Of a stretch of DNA of 64,000 bases, positions 35,029-44,090 are shown piece by piece. Source of the DNA: WVXT01 sp964403285 (GTDB taxonomy: Bacteria > UBA6262 > WVXT01); NCBI GenBank assembly GCA_964403285.1, contig CAYOFG010000006.1:1-64000 (forward strand), in the 5' to 3' direction. The position numbers were made by a program, and so were the translations under genes. The first letter of the stretch is position 1, and each line of letters starts with the position of its first letter. The notes under the pieces are model-generated. The model saw only the letters and a program-made list of their open reading frames with translations, was not told the origin of the DNA and ran no database searches.

Positions 35029-36279
35029 ATGGGTCAAACGCTTGCGGAAAAGATTATAAGTGACCGCTGTAATAAAGAGGTACATGCTGATGAGATAGTC
35101 ATCGTTCCCGTAGACATTTGCATGCTCCAGGACGGTACAGGTCCCCTTGCTTTACAACAATTGAATAGGTTGACCACTCATCAAGTACAGAAGACCATAA
35201 TCTTCCTCGATCATGCTGCCCCCAGTCCTCGACAAGAACTCTCCAATACTCATAAAGCCCTACGGGAATTCGCAGAAAAGACAGGGGTAAGATTATCTGA
35301 AATTGGCGAAGGCATCTCCCATCAGATATTGGCGGAAAGTTTCGTGAATCCCGGTGATATTGTCATTGGTGCCGATTCTCATACTTGCACTTCCGGGGCC
35401 CTGGCTGCCTTTGCTACGGGAATGGGCTCCACGGACGCCGCTGTAGTGATGGCTACAGGAAAAACCTGGCTCAGAGTTCCCCTGACTTTCTTGATTAACG
35501 TGCAAGGAGACTTTTCCCGGGGCGTCTCGGCTAAAGATTTGATTCTGTACATTATTGGTATGCTGGGAGCTGATGGAGCAACTTACAGAGCTTTAGAATT
35601 TGCCGGGGAGGCGGTGGAAAAGATGCCTATGTCTGGTAGGCTTACTCTTTGCAATATGGCTGTAGAAGCAGGAGCAAAGGCTGGACTTATTGCTTCCGAT
35701 GGCCTAACCAGAGCCTATCTCAAGGAGAGAGGACGGGAAAAGGGATATAGAGAGATCAAGGCAGATAAGGATGCAAAATACGAAAGAGTTTTTGAAATCA
35801 ATGCCGCAAAATTGGAACCAATGGTTGCCTTTCCTCCGACCCCAGACAACGTTAAACCAATTTCTCAAATAAAAGCTAAAAACATAAGAATTGACCAAGT
35901 TTTCATTGGCACCTGTACCAATGGACGCATAGAGGATTTGCGCCTGGTGGCAGAAATATTGCAGGGGCGAAGATGTGCTCAGGGAACAAGGTTACTCATT
36001 GTTCCAGCTTCCCGGCAGGTCTACCTCCAGGCAGTGAAAGAAGGAATTCTGGAGATACTCGTTGGGGCTGGGGCTACTATTTTGAGCCCTGGCTGCGGGC
36101 CCTGTGTGGGCATACAGGGAGGGATTTTGGCTGATGACGAGAAGTGCCTGTCCACAGCGAACCGCAATTTTAAAGGCAGAATGGGTAACCCCAATTCCCA
36201 GATATATCTTTCTTCTCCCGCTACAGCTGCCTGGACAGCAGTAAAGGGAAAGATAAGCGACCCGCGGGAAAAAGTGTAA
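35029..36279 (+). CDS. leuC: 3-isopropylmalate dehydratase/aconitase family large subunit (LeuC-like)
   Basis: 416 residues. The [4Fe-4S] cysteines are visible as one in IGTCTNG and two in PGCGPCVG; HTCTSGALAAFATGMGSTD is the active-site strand region. The family covers isopropylmalate isomerase, homoaconitase and a LeuC-type aconitase. No leuA or leuB neighbours are present, and an isocitrate dehydrogenase lies downstream, so an aconitase role is my preferred reading. AGGAAGGAG precedes ATG 35029. It forms the holoenzyme with the next gene's product. Confidence 0.85.
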   Translation: MGQTLAEKIISDRCNKEVHADEIVIVPVDICMLQDGTGPLALQQLNRLTTHQVQKTIIFLDHAAPSPRQELSNTHKALREFAEKTGVRLSEIGEGISHQILAESFVNPGDIVIGADSHTCTSGALAAFATGMGSTDAAVVMATGKTWLRVPLTFLINVQGDFSRGVSAKDLILYIIGMLGADGATYRALEFAGEAVEKMPMSGRLTLCNMAVEAGAKAGLIASDGLTRAYLKERGREKGYREIKADKDAKYERVFEINAAKLEPMVAFPPTPDNVKPISQIKAKNIRIDQVFIGTCTNGRIEDLRLVAEILQGRRCAQGTRLLIVPASRQVYLQAVKEGILEILVGAGATILSPGCGPCVGIQGGILADDEKCLSTANRNFKGRMGNPNSQIYLSSPATAAWTAVKGKISDPREKV

Positions 36280-36292
36280 AAAGGAGGGGAAA

Positions 36293-36790
36293 GTGATTAT
36301 TAAAGGTAAAGCGCATAAGTTTGGGGATAACATCAGCACAGATTTGATTGCGCCCGGGAGATATTTCCATTTGAGGAACAATTTGTCAGAGCTGGCAAAA
36401 CATACGCTGGAAGACGCAAATCCCGAGTTTATAAAGAAAGTAAAGTCAGGAGATTTCATTGTGGCAGGAAAGAACTTTGGAATGGGCTCATCCCGGGAGC
36501 ACGCTCCCACAATAATCAAACTGTGTGGCGTGGGGGCAATTTTAGCCAGGTCTTTTGCCAGAATATTCTTTCGCAATGCAATCAATATTGGACTGCCTGT
36601 TCTGGAATGTGAAACCGAGAAAATTGGCCAGGGAGATGAACTGGAGATCGATTTAACTAAAGGGATAATAAAAAATAGAAAAAAGGGACTGGAGTTAATT
36701 TTCCGTCCGCTTCCCCGGGTAATGGTTAACATTTTACGCGATGGCGGATTGGTGAAACACATCCGGAAACATGGTGGTTTCAAATTATAG
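36293..36790 (+). CDS. leuD: 3-isopropylmalate dehydratase/aconitase family small subunit (LeuD-like)
   Basis: 165 residues with the swivel-domain hallmark NFGMGSSREHAP and ARSFARIFFRNAINIGLP. The N-terminal GKAHKFGDNISTDLIAPGRY is the LeuD start region. GTG 36293 follows AAGGAGGGGAAA. The two subunits are separated by 13 bases. LeuD proteins of this length are found in both isopropylmalate and homoaconitase enzymes, so substrate is not settled by this subunit. Confidence 0.85.
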   Translation: MIIKGKAHKFGDNISTDLIAPGRYFHLRNNLSELAKHTLEDANPEFIKKVKSGDFIVAGKNFGMGSSREHAPTIIKLCGVGAILARSFARIFFRNAINIGLPVLECETEKIGQGDELEIDLTKGIIKNRKKGLELIFRPLPRVMVNILRDGGLVKHIRKHGGFKL

Positions 36791-36824
36791 GGAAAAAGGG
36801 GTCAGAGTCATTTTTCAATGGCAT

Positions 36825-36886
36825 TTGTAGGCACGGTTTCAACCGTGCAGAAGAAGGAGAGCGAAGTTTGCGCTTTGCTGCTACAA
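36825..36886 (+). repeat. T-type double-hairpin element
   Basis: Clamp TTGTAG (36825-36830), hairpin A GCACGGTT tc AACCGTGC (36831-36848), spacer, an imperfect hairpin B of AGCGAAG and CTTTGCT, and CTACAA (36881-36886). The same clamp is used at 59521 and, in longer form, at 32651. Confidence 0.72.
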
Positions 36887-36905
36887 GAGATAAAAGGGGG
36901 CGAAT

Positions 36906-37964
36906 ATGCACAAAGTTACCTTAATACCTGGTGATGGTGTGGGGCCGGAAGTGGTCGATGCTGCGCGAAAGTGTATTGAAGCCACAGGGGTAAAGATTGA
37001 ATGGGAAAAAGTTGACGCTGGAGCCGATATTATGGATAAGTATGGAACGCCTCTACCTGATAAGGTAATCGATTCCATAAAGAAAAATAGAATTGCTTTG
37101 AAAGGTCCTGTCACTACCCCTGTAGGCATAGGGTTTCGCAGCGTGAACGTTGCCCTCAGACAGAAACTAGACCTCTACGCTTGCCTTCGTCCCTGTAAAT
37201 GGTACCCGGGGGTGAGGTCACGTTATGAAGGGATCGATTTGGTAGTGGTAAGGGAAAATACGGAAGATGTATATTCAGGAATAGAATTTGAGGAAGGAAA
37301 GCCTGAGACCGGTGAACTCATCAACTTTATTCAGAATTCCCGCAATGTGAAGATTTCTGATGATTCTGGAATAAGCATTAAGTCGATTTCCCGGCGCGCT
37401 TCAGAAAGGATTATTCGGTTTGCATTTGAGTATGCAAGGAAGAATAACCGCAAAAAGGTAACCGGGATACATAAAGCCAACATAATGAAATATTCAGATG
37501 GAATCTTTTTGAAAGTATTCCACGAAGTCGCCCGGGAATATCCAGACATCCAATCTGAAGATAAGATCGTGGATAATATGTGTATGCAACTGGTGCAAAA
37601 GCCTGCACTCTACGATGTACTGGTTCTTCCCAATCTCTATGGGGATATAATCTCCGATTTATGTGCAGGATTGGTGGGAGGGCTGGGTGTAGCTCCTGGA
37701 GCAAATATTGGTGAGGAGATTGCTATCTTCGAGGCAACTCACGGTAGCGCACCGAAATATAAAGGAGAAGACAAAGTAAATCCTACAGCCATGATTCTAT
37801 CAGGGGTATTGATGTTAAGGCATTTGGGAGAAGGAGAAAAGGCAGAAAGGTTGGAGAATGCCACAGCTCGGGTAATTGCTAAAGGAGAAGCAGTTACCTA
37901 CGACCTGGGAGGGACTGCTAAAACTTCTCAGATGGCCAAGGCAATTATCAAAGATTTAAAATGA
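36906..37964 (+). CDS. icd: NAD(P)-dependent isocitrate dehydrogenase (IDH/IMDH family)
   Basis: 352 residues. The N-terminal IPGDGVGPEV, the substrate site SVNVALRQKLDLYACLRP, VVRENTEDVYSGIE, YGDIISDLCAGLVGGLG and FEATHGSAPKY are all present. The ALRQKLDLYACLRP and RENTEDVYSG forms fit isocitrate dehydrogenases better than isopropylmalate dehydrogenase. With the LeuCD pair upstream it could carry citrate to 2-oxoglutarate. The cofactor cannot be assigned with certainty. Homoisocitrate dehydrogenase is a less likely alternative. Confidence 0.8.
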   Translation: MHKVTLIPGDGVGPEVVDAARKCIEATGVKIEWEKVDAGADIMDKYGTPLPDKVIDSIKKNRIALKGPVTTPVGIGFRSVNVALRQKLDLYACLRPCKWYPGVRSRYEGIDLVVVRENTEDVYSGIEFEEGKPETGELINFIQNSRNVKISDDSGISIKSISRRASERIIRFAFEYARKNNRKKVTGIHKANIMKYSDGIFLKVFHEVAREYPDIQSEDKIVDNMCMQLVQKPALYDVLVLPNLYGDIISDLCAGLVGGLGVAPGANIGEEIAIFEATHGSAPKYKGEDKVNPTAMILSGVLMLRHLGEGEKAERLENATARVIAKGEAVTYDLGGTAKTSQMAKAIIKDLK

Positions 37965-37984
37965 AATTGGAGAAAAATTCTCAA

Positions 37985-38010
37985 TCTCCAGCCCAGGACA
38001 GGCTGGGAGA
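37985..38010 (+). repeat. Hairpin between icd and ndk
   Basis: TCTCCAGCC, a seven-base loop, and GGCTGGGAGA form a stem with one bulged G. No T-run follows, so it is not a convincing terminator. Confidence 0.5.
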
Positions 38011-38039
38011 AAAGTGACAAATTGTGGAAGGAGAAAATC

Positions 38040-38480
38040 TTGGAACGCACGTTAGTAATTATTAAGCCAGATGCATTCTCTAAGAAAATAGTAGGAAAAG
38101 TGATTACCACATTTGAAAAAAAGGGTTTCAGAATTGTTGCCTGCAGGATGGTCCTTCTTAGTCGAGAGAAGGCAGAGGAGTTTTACCAAGAACATAAAGG
38201 GAAGGAATTTTATGAACCCTTAGTCAATTTTATGTCATCCAATCCCTGTCTGGTTATGGTTCTGGAAGGAGAAGACATAACTCAGGAGGTTCGGGAGATT
38301 GCCGGCAATACAGACCCTCAAAAAGCAGAACAGGGAACCTTGAGAAAGCTCTATGCTCAGGATAACCGCCACAACATCCTTCACGCAGCAGATTCACTGA
38401 AATCAGCAGAGAGGGAAGTTAAGTTCTTCTTTTCCGAAAACGAAATACACCACTGGAAAGAAAAAGTATACAAAAAATAA
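38040..38480 (+). CDS. ndk: Nucleoside diphosphate kinase
   Basis: 146 residues. ERTLVIIKPDA opens the family and the catalytic His is in NILHAADS. HKGKEFYEPLVNF and GNTDPQKAEQGTLR are conserved blocks. It transfers the gamma-phosphate of ATP to nucleoside diphosphates. The start is TTG 38040, six bases after AAGGAGA (38028-38033); the longer frame from 38022 lacks this spacing. The segment GTLRKLYAQDNRHN is more variable than in typical Ndk, which has GTIRGD. Confidence 0.88.
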   Translation: MERTLVIIKPDAFSKKIVGKVITTFEKKGFRIVACRMVLLSREKAEEFYQEHKGKEFYEPLVNFMSSNPCLVMVLEGEDITQEVREIAGNTDPQKAEQGTLRKLYAQDNRHNILHAADSLKSAEREVKFFFSENEIHHWKEKVYKK

Positions 38481-38495
38481 GCCAGAAAGGTTTTG

Positions 38496-38542
38496 GTAGT
38501 TTAGGGGCTTATCCCCGCAAAAAATACGCCCATAAAGTAGCC
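38496..38542 (+). repeat. Decayed R-type element
   Basis: Reads GTAGTTTAG GGGCTTATCCCC GCA, a short spacer, then TACGCCCATAAAG and TAGCC. It keeps the order of the R-type (GTAGTGTAG ... CTACACTAC) but the right clamp is lost. This suggests an older insertion. Confidence 0.65.
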
Positions 38543-38574
38543 ATCAACAAAAAATAGAGTTGACCCCATTTTTT

Positions 38575-39420
38575 ATGTATAAAATTTTAAGTAAGAAAAA
38601 TTTGGCTCCCTCTATAAAAGAATTTCTGATATCCTCGCCGGAGATTGCCAGAAAGGCTCAGCCGGGACAGTTCATAGTGGTGAGGATTGATGAAAGAGGA
38701 GAGAGGATTCCGCTAACTATAGCCGACTATGAGGGGGATAAAGGAACAATAACCATTGTAATTCAGGAAGCGGGGAAAAGTACTTGCCAGTTGGGAAGGT
38801 TAAATTCAGGCGATATCCTCTCTGATGTTATTGGACCTCTGGGTAGACCCACCCATATGGAAAAGGCAGGCACAGTAGTTTGTGTAGGGGGAGGCGTGGG
38901 AATACCGCCCGTCTATCCTGTAGCCCGTGGCTTTAAGGAAATTGGGAACAAGGTAATATCGATTATCGGTGCACGCACCAAAGAGTTGGTAATCTGGAAA
39001 GATAAGATAACCTCTGTCTCGGATGAACTTTACATTACTACTGATGATGGTTCTTATGGCCGGAAAGGTTTTGTATCCGATGAATTGCAAAGGTTAATTA
39101 AGGAAAAGAAGGGATTCAGTTTGGTCTTTGCCGTGGGGCCTGCTCTTATGATGCGTGCTGTTTCTGAAGTAACCAGGCCGTATAAAATAAGGACTATAGT
39201 GAGTCTTAATCCCGTAATGGTCGATGCTACCGGAATGTGCGGCGCTTGCCGAGTTTCCATAGGGGGTGAGACAAAATTCGTTTGTGTGGATGGTCCGGAT
39301 TTTGATGGTCACCAGGTAGATTTTGACCAACTCCTCAGTCGCCAGAGAATTTACTTACAAGAGGAGAAGAAATCTCTCCAGAGCTTTGATGCGGCTCACA
39401 AACAATGTAGAATAGAATGA
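38575..39420 (+). CDS. Ferredoxin-NADP reductase-like flavoprotein subunit (NfnA/SudB-like)
   Basis: About 281 residues. An FAD-binding barrel is followed by an NAD-binding domain (VCVGGGVGIPPVYPVARGFKE) and a C-terminal [2Fe-2S] ligand set in ATGMCGACRVSIGG plus FVCVDGP. This is the layout of the small subunit of NfnAB and of sulfide dehydrogenase. Its stop overlaps the large-subunit start (ATGA). ATG 38575 begins at the first strand, and no ribosome site is visible because a decayed repeat lies directly upstream. Confidence 0.83.
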   Translation: MYKILSKKNLAPSIKEFLISSPEIARKAQPGQFIVVRIDERGERIPLTIADYEGDKGTITIVIQEAGKSTCQLGRLNSGDILSDVIGPLGRPTHMEKAGTVVCVGGGVGIPPVYPVARGFKEIGNKVISIIGARTKELVIWKDKITSVSDELYITTDDGSYGRKGFVSDELQRLIKEKKGFSLVFAVGPALMMRAVSEVTRPYKIRTIVSLNPVMVDATGMCGACRVSIGGETKFVCVDGPDFDGHQVDFDQLLSRQRIYLQEEKKSLQSFDAAHKQCRIE

Positions 39421-40829
39421 AAATTTTTCCTAAAAAAGTAAAAATGCCACGTCAGAAACCCAAAGTCAGGGTGACCAATTTTGATGAGGTCGCTTTGGGC
39501 TATACAGAAAAACAGGCGCAACAGGAAGCCAGAAGATGTCTCCAGTGCAAGAAGGCTCCCTGCATCAAGGGCTGTCCAGTGGAAATCGATATTCCCAGCT
39601 TTATTGCTAAGATTGTGGAGAAGGATTATAGAGGAGCCATCCGCAAGATTAAGGAGTCTAACCTTTTGCCAGCTATGTGTGGGAGAGTATGTCCCCAGGA
39701 AGGTCTTTGCGAGAAGGCCTGTACTTTATGTAAAAAGTACGAGCCGGTGGCCATCGGACGACTGGAGCGCTTTGCCGCTGATTGGGAAATCCGGAAGGGA
39801 AACCCGGAAAGCTCATCGCTCCCTCCTCCTACAGGAAAACGCGTGGCAGTCATTGGCTCCGGTCCTGGCAGCTTATCCTGCGCCGGCGATTTAGTCAGGT
39901 TGGGACATAAAGTGACCATTTTCGAAGCATTACATAAACCAGGTGGCGTTCTGGTCTACGGGATTCCAGAATTTCGCTTACCCAAAGCTATTGTGGAAAG
40001 GGAAGTAGAATACATTCGCTCCTTGGGGGTAGAAGTAAAAACTGGCTATGTGATTGGCAAAATTTATACTCTCGATGAACTTTTTTCCCTGGGATATGAC
40101 GCTATTTTCATTGGAATAGGCGCTGGTTTGCCCAAATTTATGAACATTCCCGGTGAAAACCTGAATGGTGTCTATTCGGCCAATGAGTTCTTGACCAGAA
40201 CCAATCTGATGAAGGCATACTTATTTCCTGAGTACGATACTCCCGTAAAAATTGGGAAAAGAGTTGCAGTAATAGGAGGGGGAAATGTAGCCATGGATGC
40301 CTCTCGGGTATCCCTGAGGTTGGGAGCTCAGAAGGTTTTTGATATTTACCGTCGTTCTCCAGAAGAGATGCCCGCGCGGGCGGAAGAAGTGCAAAATGCC
40401 AGAGATGAGGGAGTAGAATTTAACTTTTTGACCAACCCCGTGCGGATTCTTGGCAATAGAGAGAATTGGGTTAATGGAATCGAATGTATAAGGATGGAAC
40501 TGGGGGAGCCTGATGAGTCTGGCCGGCGCCGGCCAGTACCGATTAAGGGTTCTGAATTCACCATAAAGGTTGATATAGTAGTAATGGCTATCGGCGCCGG
40601 CGCTAATCCTCTACTTCCTTCTGCTACCCCGGGTTTGAAATTAAACAAGTGGGGCTATATTGTTGTTGATGAAGTTAGTGGAAAGACTTCAAAAGAAGGG
40701 GTCTGGGCCGGAGGAGATATCGTTAGTGGTGCAGCCACGGTGATATCCGCTATGGCTTCTGGCAGAAGTAGTGCTAGGGCAATCCATCAATATCTGATAG
40801 CTTCCCATAAAATACGTGATTTTTCTTGA
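39417..40829 (+). CDS. NADPH-dependent glutamate synthase-like/NfnB flavoprotein subunit
   Basis: 470 residues. The N-terminal cysteines (CLQCKKAPCIKGCP, MCGRVCPQEGLCEKAC) bind two [4Fe-4S] clusters. Two Rossmann sites follow (VIGSGPGSLSCA and VIGGGNVAMDASRV). Without a GltB partner nearby, the pairing with an NfnA-like gene points to NADH-dependent ferredoxin:NADP reductase or sulfide dehydrogenase rather than glutamate synthase. It overlaps the upstream gene by four bases. Electron bifurcation is a family-based inference. Confidence 0.83.
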   Translation: MKIFPKKVKMPRQKPKVRVTNFDEVALGYTEKQAQQEARRCLQCKKAPCIKGCPVEIDIPSFIAKIVEKDYRGAIRKIKESNLLPAMCGRVCPQEGLCEKACTLCKKYEPVAIGRLERFAADWEIRKGNPESSSLPPPTGKRVAVIGSGPGSLSCAGDLVRLGHKVTIFEALHKPGGVLVYGIPEFRLPKAIVEREVEYIRSLGVEVKTGYVIGKIYTLDELFSLGYDAIFIGIGAGLPKFMNIPGENLNGVYSANEFLTRTNLMKAYLFPEYDTPVKIGKRVAVIGGGNVAMDASRVSLRLGAQKVFDIYRRSPEEMPARAEEVQNARDEGVEFNFLTNPVRILGNRENWVNGIECIRMELGEPDESGRRRPVPIKGSEFTIKVDIVVMAIGAGANPLLPSATPGLKLNKWGYIVVDEVSGKTSKEGVWAGGDIVSGAATVISAMASGRSSARAIHQYLIASHKIRDFS

Positions 40830-40857
40830 CAAACTGTCTTTTAACTTGTAGTATAAA
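40826..40857 (+). promoter_or_regulatory. Sigma-70-type promoter candidate for the rpmF-fab operon
   Basis: TTGACA at 40826-40831 is followed after 17 bases by TAGTAT (40849-40854), and TATAAA overlaps at 40852-40857. It sits at the very end of the NfnB gene and about 30 bases upstream of rpmF. Confidence 0.6.
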
Positions 40858-40885
40858 AATTTATTGTTTAGGATAGGAAAATATT

Positions 40886-41101
40886 ATGCCCAATCCCAAG
40901 AGAAGACATTCTGTTTCCAGAAGAGATAAACGGAGAGCCAACTGGAAACTACATATTCCCACTCTATCTGTTTGCCCAATGTGCAAGGAATTTAAACTTC
41001 CTCATTTTGCCTGTTTCAATTGCGGTTATTATAATGAAGAAAAGATAATCGAGACAAAGAAAGAGATAGAGGAAAAAAGGAAAAGAAAAGGCAAAAGTTA
41101 A
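40886..41101 (+). CDS. rpmF: Ribosomal protein bL32 (zinc form)
   Basis: 71 residues. MPNPKRRHSVSRRDKRRANWK is the L32 start and CPMC ... CFNCGYY supplies a four-cysteine zinc site. The C-terminus is a long basic tail. It is part of the large ribosomal subunit. As in many bacteria, it leads the plsX-fabH-fabD-fabG-acpP-fabF operon. A promoter candidate lies immediately upstream and AGGA precedes ATG 40886. Confidence 0.93.
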   Translation: MPNPKRRHSVSRRDKRRANWKLHIPTLSVCPMCKEFKLPHFACFNCGYYNEEKIIETKKEIEEKRKRKGKS

Positions 41102-41117
41102 CAGGGGGATCTTTTTC

Positions 41118-42098
41118 ATGCGAATTGCTGTAGATGCTATGGGTGGCGACTATGCTCCCAGCGTAGTGGTGGAAGGAGCAGTTCGAGCTGCCAAAAAAAT
41201 CCCTTACGAAATAATTTTGGTAGGGGATGAAACCCGGTTAATAAAGGAGATAAAAAAATATCGAAGTTCACCTCTATCCCTTTCCATTCACCACTGTTCA
41301 GAGGTCATTGGCATGGATGAGTCTCCTGCGATAGCTTGTCGCCAAAAGAAAGATTCCTCCGTCATGGTTGCTACCCGATTAGTCAAAGAAGGCATGGCTG
41401 AGGCCATGGTTTCTGCAGGAAATTCGGGGGCAGTCATGGCCTCAGCATTGATGGTTTTGGGGAGATTGCCGAAAGTTGATCGGCCGGCTATAGCTGTATT
41501 AATACCTACTCTAAAAGGTGCGGTCGTTCTTCTCGACGTTGGTGCAAATGTCAACTCTACGGCAAGAGATTTGCTCCAGTTCGCTGTAATGGGTAATATC
41601 TATATGAAGACAATTATGAATAAAGAATCTCCCCGCATCGGGTTGTTGAGTATCGGGGCGGAAGAGGTCAAGGGGGACGAGGTGACTGTGGAAACTCATC
41701 GTCTCCTGCGCCAATGTGGATTGAATTTTGTAGGCAATATAGAAGGCAGAGATATTGTGAAAGGAAAAGCCGACGTAATCGTTTGTGATGGATTTGTAGG
41801 CAATGTTCTACTGAAATTTAGTGAGGGTATAGCTGAAGAATTTATTAGTCTATTTAGAGATGAAATTCTCAAACATCCTTTCCGAAAAATGGCACTTATA
41901 TTGTTAAGAGGCGCTTTTAAGGATATCAAAAAGAAAGTCGATTATGCTGAATATGGCGGAGCTCCCCTTTTGGGCGTGGATGGCTGTTCCATTATTTGCC
42001 ATGGCAGTTCCAGCGCTAAGGCAATTTCCAATGCTATCCGTGTAGCAGGGGAGTTTGTGGAAAAGAGGATTAATCAACAAATAAAAGAAAGTTTATAG
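41118..42098 (+). CDS. plsX: Phosphate acyltransferase PlsX
   Basis: 326 residues. MRIAVDAMGGDYAP is the family start, followed by ISGEVIGM-like SEVIGMDESP, SAGNSGAVMASAL and GNIEGRDIVKGKADVIVCDGFVGNVLLK. It converts acyl-ACP to acyl-phosphate for phospholipid synthesis. The gene follows rpmF by 16 bases with AGGGGG upstream. Length is normal. Confidence 0.94.
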   Translation: MRIAVDAMGGDYAPSVVVEGAVRAAKKIPYEIILVGDETRLIKEIKKYRSSPLSLSIHHCSEVIGMDESPAIACRQKKDSSVMVATRLVKEGMAEAMVSAGNSGAVMASALMVLGRLPKVDRPAIAVLIPTLKGAVVLLDVGANVNSTARDLLQFAVMGNIYMKTIMNKESPRIGLLSIGAEEVKGDEVTVETHRLLRQCGLNFVGNIEGRDIVKGKADVIVCDGFVGNVLLKFSEGIAEEFISLFRDEILKHPFRKMALILLRGAFKDIKKKVDYAEYGGAPLLGVDGCSIICHGSSSAKAISNAIRVAGEFVEKRINQQIKESL

Positions 42099-42111
42099 GA
42101 GTAAAAAAACA

Positions 42112-43089
42112 GTGGGTATTCGCATAGTGGGAACTGGGTCCTATATGCCAGAGAAAGTCTTAACCAATAAGGATCTGGAGAAAATAGTCGATACATCGGA
42201 CGAGTGGATTGTAAGTCGTACGGGAATCAAAGAGAGAAGGATATGTTCCGATAAGGAGGCTGCTTCTGACCTGGGGATTAAAGCTGCCCGGAGAGCACTG
42301 AAAGATGCTAATGTAAAAGTTGAAGATATCGATTTAGTTATTGTGGCAACGATTACTCCCGATATGTTCTTTCCGGCAACATCTTGTATAATACAGACTA
42401 AGTTAGGGATAAAAAATGCTGCTGTTTTTGATTTAAATGCTGCCTGCGCTGGCTTTATTTACTCTCTTTCTACCGCGCAGCAATTTTTACAGACTGGAAC
42501 ATATAAAACAGCGTTAGTCATTGCCACGGAGACTCTTTCTAAAATTACTGACTGGGAGGATAGGAATACCTGTGTGCTTCTGGGTGATGGTGCGGGAGCA
42601 GCAGTTTTGAAAAAGGAGAAAGGCGATTCAGGAATTCTCTCTTGTTATTTAGACGCAGATGGTCGGTATGGAGATTTGTTGAATATGCCAGCAGGGGGCT
42701 CGAGAATCCCGGCAACTGTAGAAACAGTCAAGAACAGGCTCCATTACCTGAAGATGAAGGGAAATGAGACTTTCAGAATTGCCATACCGGAAATGACAAA
42801 ATCTGTCAAACGAGGGTTGGAAGAATGTGGACTTAAGATAGAGGACATAGCTCTGTTGATACCACATCAGGCAAATATCAGGATAATTAATGCACTGGCA
42901 AAGAGATTATCTCTACCTATAGAGAAGGTTTTCATAAATATTGACAGATGTGCCAATACTTCAGCAGCCACTGTGGCTATTGCTCTGGATGAGGCGAATC
43001 ACCAGGGCATAATTAAAAAAGGAGATATTATAGAACTGGTTGCCTTTGGTGCTGGATTCACCTGGGGTTCCTGTGTGATTAAATGGTAA
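42112..43089 (+). CDS. fabH: Beta-ketoacyl-ACP synthase III
   Basis: 325 residues. The catalytic Cys112 is in LNAACAG, His in LIPHQANIRI and Asn in RCANTSAAT. It starts fatty acid synthesis by condensing acetyl-CoA with malonyl-ACP. GTG 42112 follows AGGAG. The C-terminus overlaps the fabD start by seven bases, so the two are translationally coupled. Confidence 0.94.
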   Translation: MGIRIVGTGSYMPEKVLTNKDLEKIVDTSDEWIVSRTGIKERRICSDKEAASDLGIKAARRALKDANVKVEDIDLVIVATITPDMFFPATSCIIQTKLGIKNAAVFDLNAACAGFIYSLSTAQQFLQTGTYKTALVIATETLSKITDWEDRNTCVLLGDGAGAAVLKKEKGDSGILSCYLDADGRYGDLLNMPAGGSRIPATVETVKNRLHYLKMKGNETFRIAIPEMTKSVKRGLEECGLKIEDIALLIPHQANIRIINALAKRLSLPIEKVFINIDRCANTSAATVAIALDEANHQGIIKKGDIIELVAFGAGFTWGSCVIKW

Positions 43090-44090
43090 AAGTTGCTTTT
43101 CTCTTCCCTGGTCAGGGTTCACAATACGTGGGTATGGGAAGAGAATTCTACGAAAAGTATGAGCCGGCGAGGAAGATTATTGACCGGGCGAATGATATTT
43201 TAGGTTACGACCTCAGAAGAAAGATTTTTTATGGCCCTGAGGAGGAGTTACAACAAACTTCAATTACTCAACCCGCGGTCTTTACTGTAAGTGTTGCTTG
43301 TTTAGAAGTTCTCCAGAGGCCCGAAAGTTACTCTTCTAAAGAAATCTTAAGACCTCAAATTGTAGCTGGCCATAGTCTGGGAGAATATACTGCTTTAGTT
43401 GCTGCAGGGGTTTTCGATTTTTCTCAAGCCTTATCAATAGTGCAAAAAAGAGCGGAATTTATTCACCAGGCTTCCCGGGAGAAGCCTGGAACTATGGCAG
43501 CAATTATAGGACTGGAAAGAGAGAAATTAGAAGAAGTTATTGACGAGATTAGAGGAGAGGAAGTACTGGAAGCTGTAAATTTCAATTCTCCTCAGCAGAT
43601 AGTTATTGCAGGAGAATTGAAAGCGATTGAGAGAGCTGTGGAAGAAGCCAAAGCAAAGGGAGCAAAGAGGGCTATTATTCTAAAAGTTAGCGGAGCTTTC
43701 CACTCCCGGTTAATGGCTCAAGCGGGAAGGAATCTGGCTAGAGAGTTGGAGAATTATGAGTTGAAAGACCCGGTTATTCCCGTGGTGACGAACTACAATG
43801 CGAAACCGGCAAGTTCCCGGGAAGAAATCAGAAAAGCACTTGTTACACAAATAGATAGTCCTGTATTATGGGAAGACAGCATAAAAGAGATGCTTCAAAG
43901 AGGTGTGGAGATTTTTGTCGAAGTGGGGCCCGGGAAAGTGTTGACAGGACTTCTAAGTAGAATAACTAAAGAGGCTTCTGGATTAAATGTGGAAGACGAA
44001 AAAAGTCTCCAGGAAACCCTTAAGAAGCTGGAAAGATTTGGAGTCCTCCCGAAAGGGAGGAGTTTATTCACTCCAGAATTTTTGGAGTAG
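43083..44090 (+). CDS. fabD: Malonyl-CoA:ACP transacylase with repeat-encoded C-terminal tail
   Basis: 335 residues. FPGQGSQYVGMG opens the family, the nucleophile is Ser98 in GHSLGEYTAL and KVSGAFHSRLM carries the active-site His. It loads malonyl groups onto ACP. Codons from 320 onward come from a G-type single hairpin and the GGAGTA clamp of the next element: LPKGRSLFTPEFLE is repeat-derived and the stop TAG (44088-44090) lies in the clamp. A typical FabD ends near residue 310, so the tail is likely dispensable. Confidence 0.93.
   Translation: MVKVAFLFPGQGSQYVGMGREFYEKYEPARKIIDRANDILGYDLRRKIFYGPEEELQQTSITQPAVFTVSVACLEVLQRPESYSSKEILRPQIVAGHSLGEYTALVAAGVFDFSQALSIVQKRAEFIHQASREKPGTMAAIIGLEREKLEEVIDEIRGEEVLEAVNFNSPQQIVIAGELKAIERAVEEAKAKGAKRAIILKVSGAFHSRLMAQAGRNLARELENYELKDPVIPVVTNYNAKPASSREEIRKALVTQIDSPVLWEDSIKEMLQRGVEIFVEVGPGKVLTGLLSRITKEASGLNVEDEKSLQETLKKLERFGVLPKGRSLFTPEFLE
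44040..44074 (+). repeat. G-type single-hairpin variant inside the 3' end of fabD
   Basis: GGAGT, hairpin CCTCCC gaaa GGGAGG, AGTTTATTC, ACTCC. It is in frame with fabD and free of stop codons. The same hairpin occurs at 46634-46649 and in near form at 29192-29207. Confidence 0.72.

Noticed and set aside
36293..36783. 263-residue open frame on the minus strand (35992-36783)
   Set aside because: It lies opposite leuC and leuD and has no family resemblance; it is a shadow of the real genes.
42112..43089. fabH start at an ATG downstream
   Set aside because: GTG 42112 has AGGAG upstream and begins GIRIVGTGSYMPEK, the normal FabH start.
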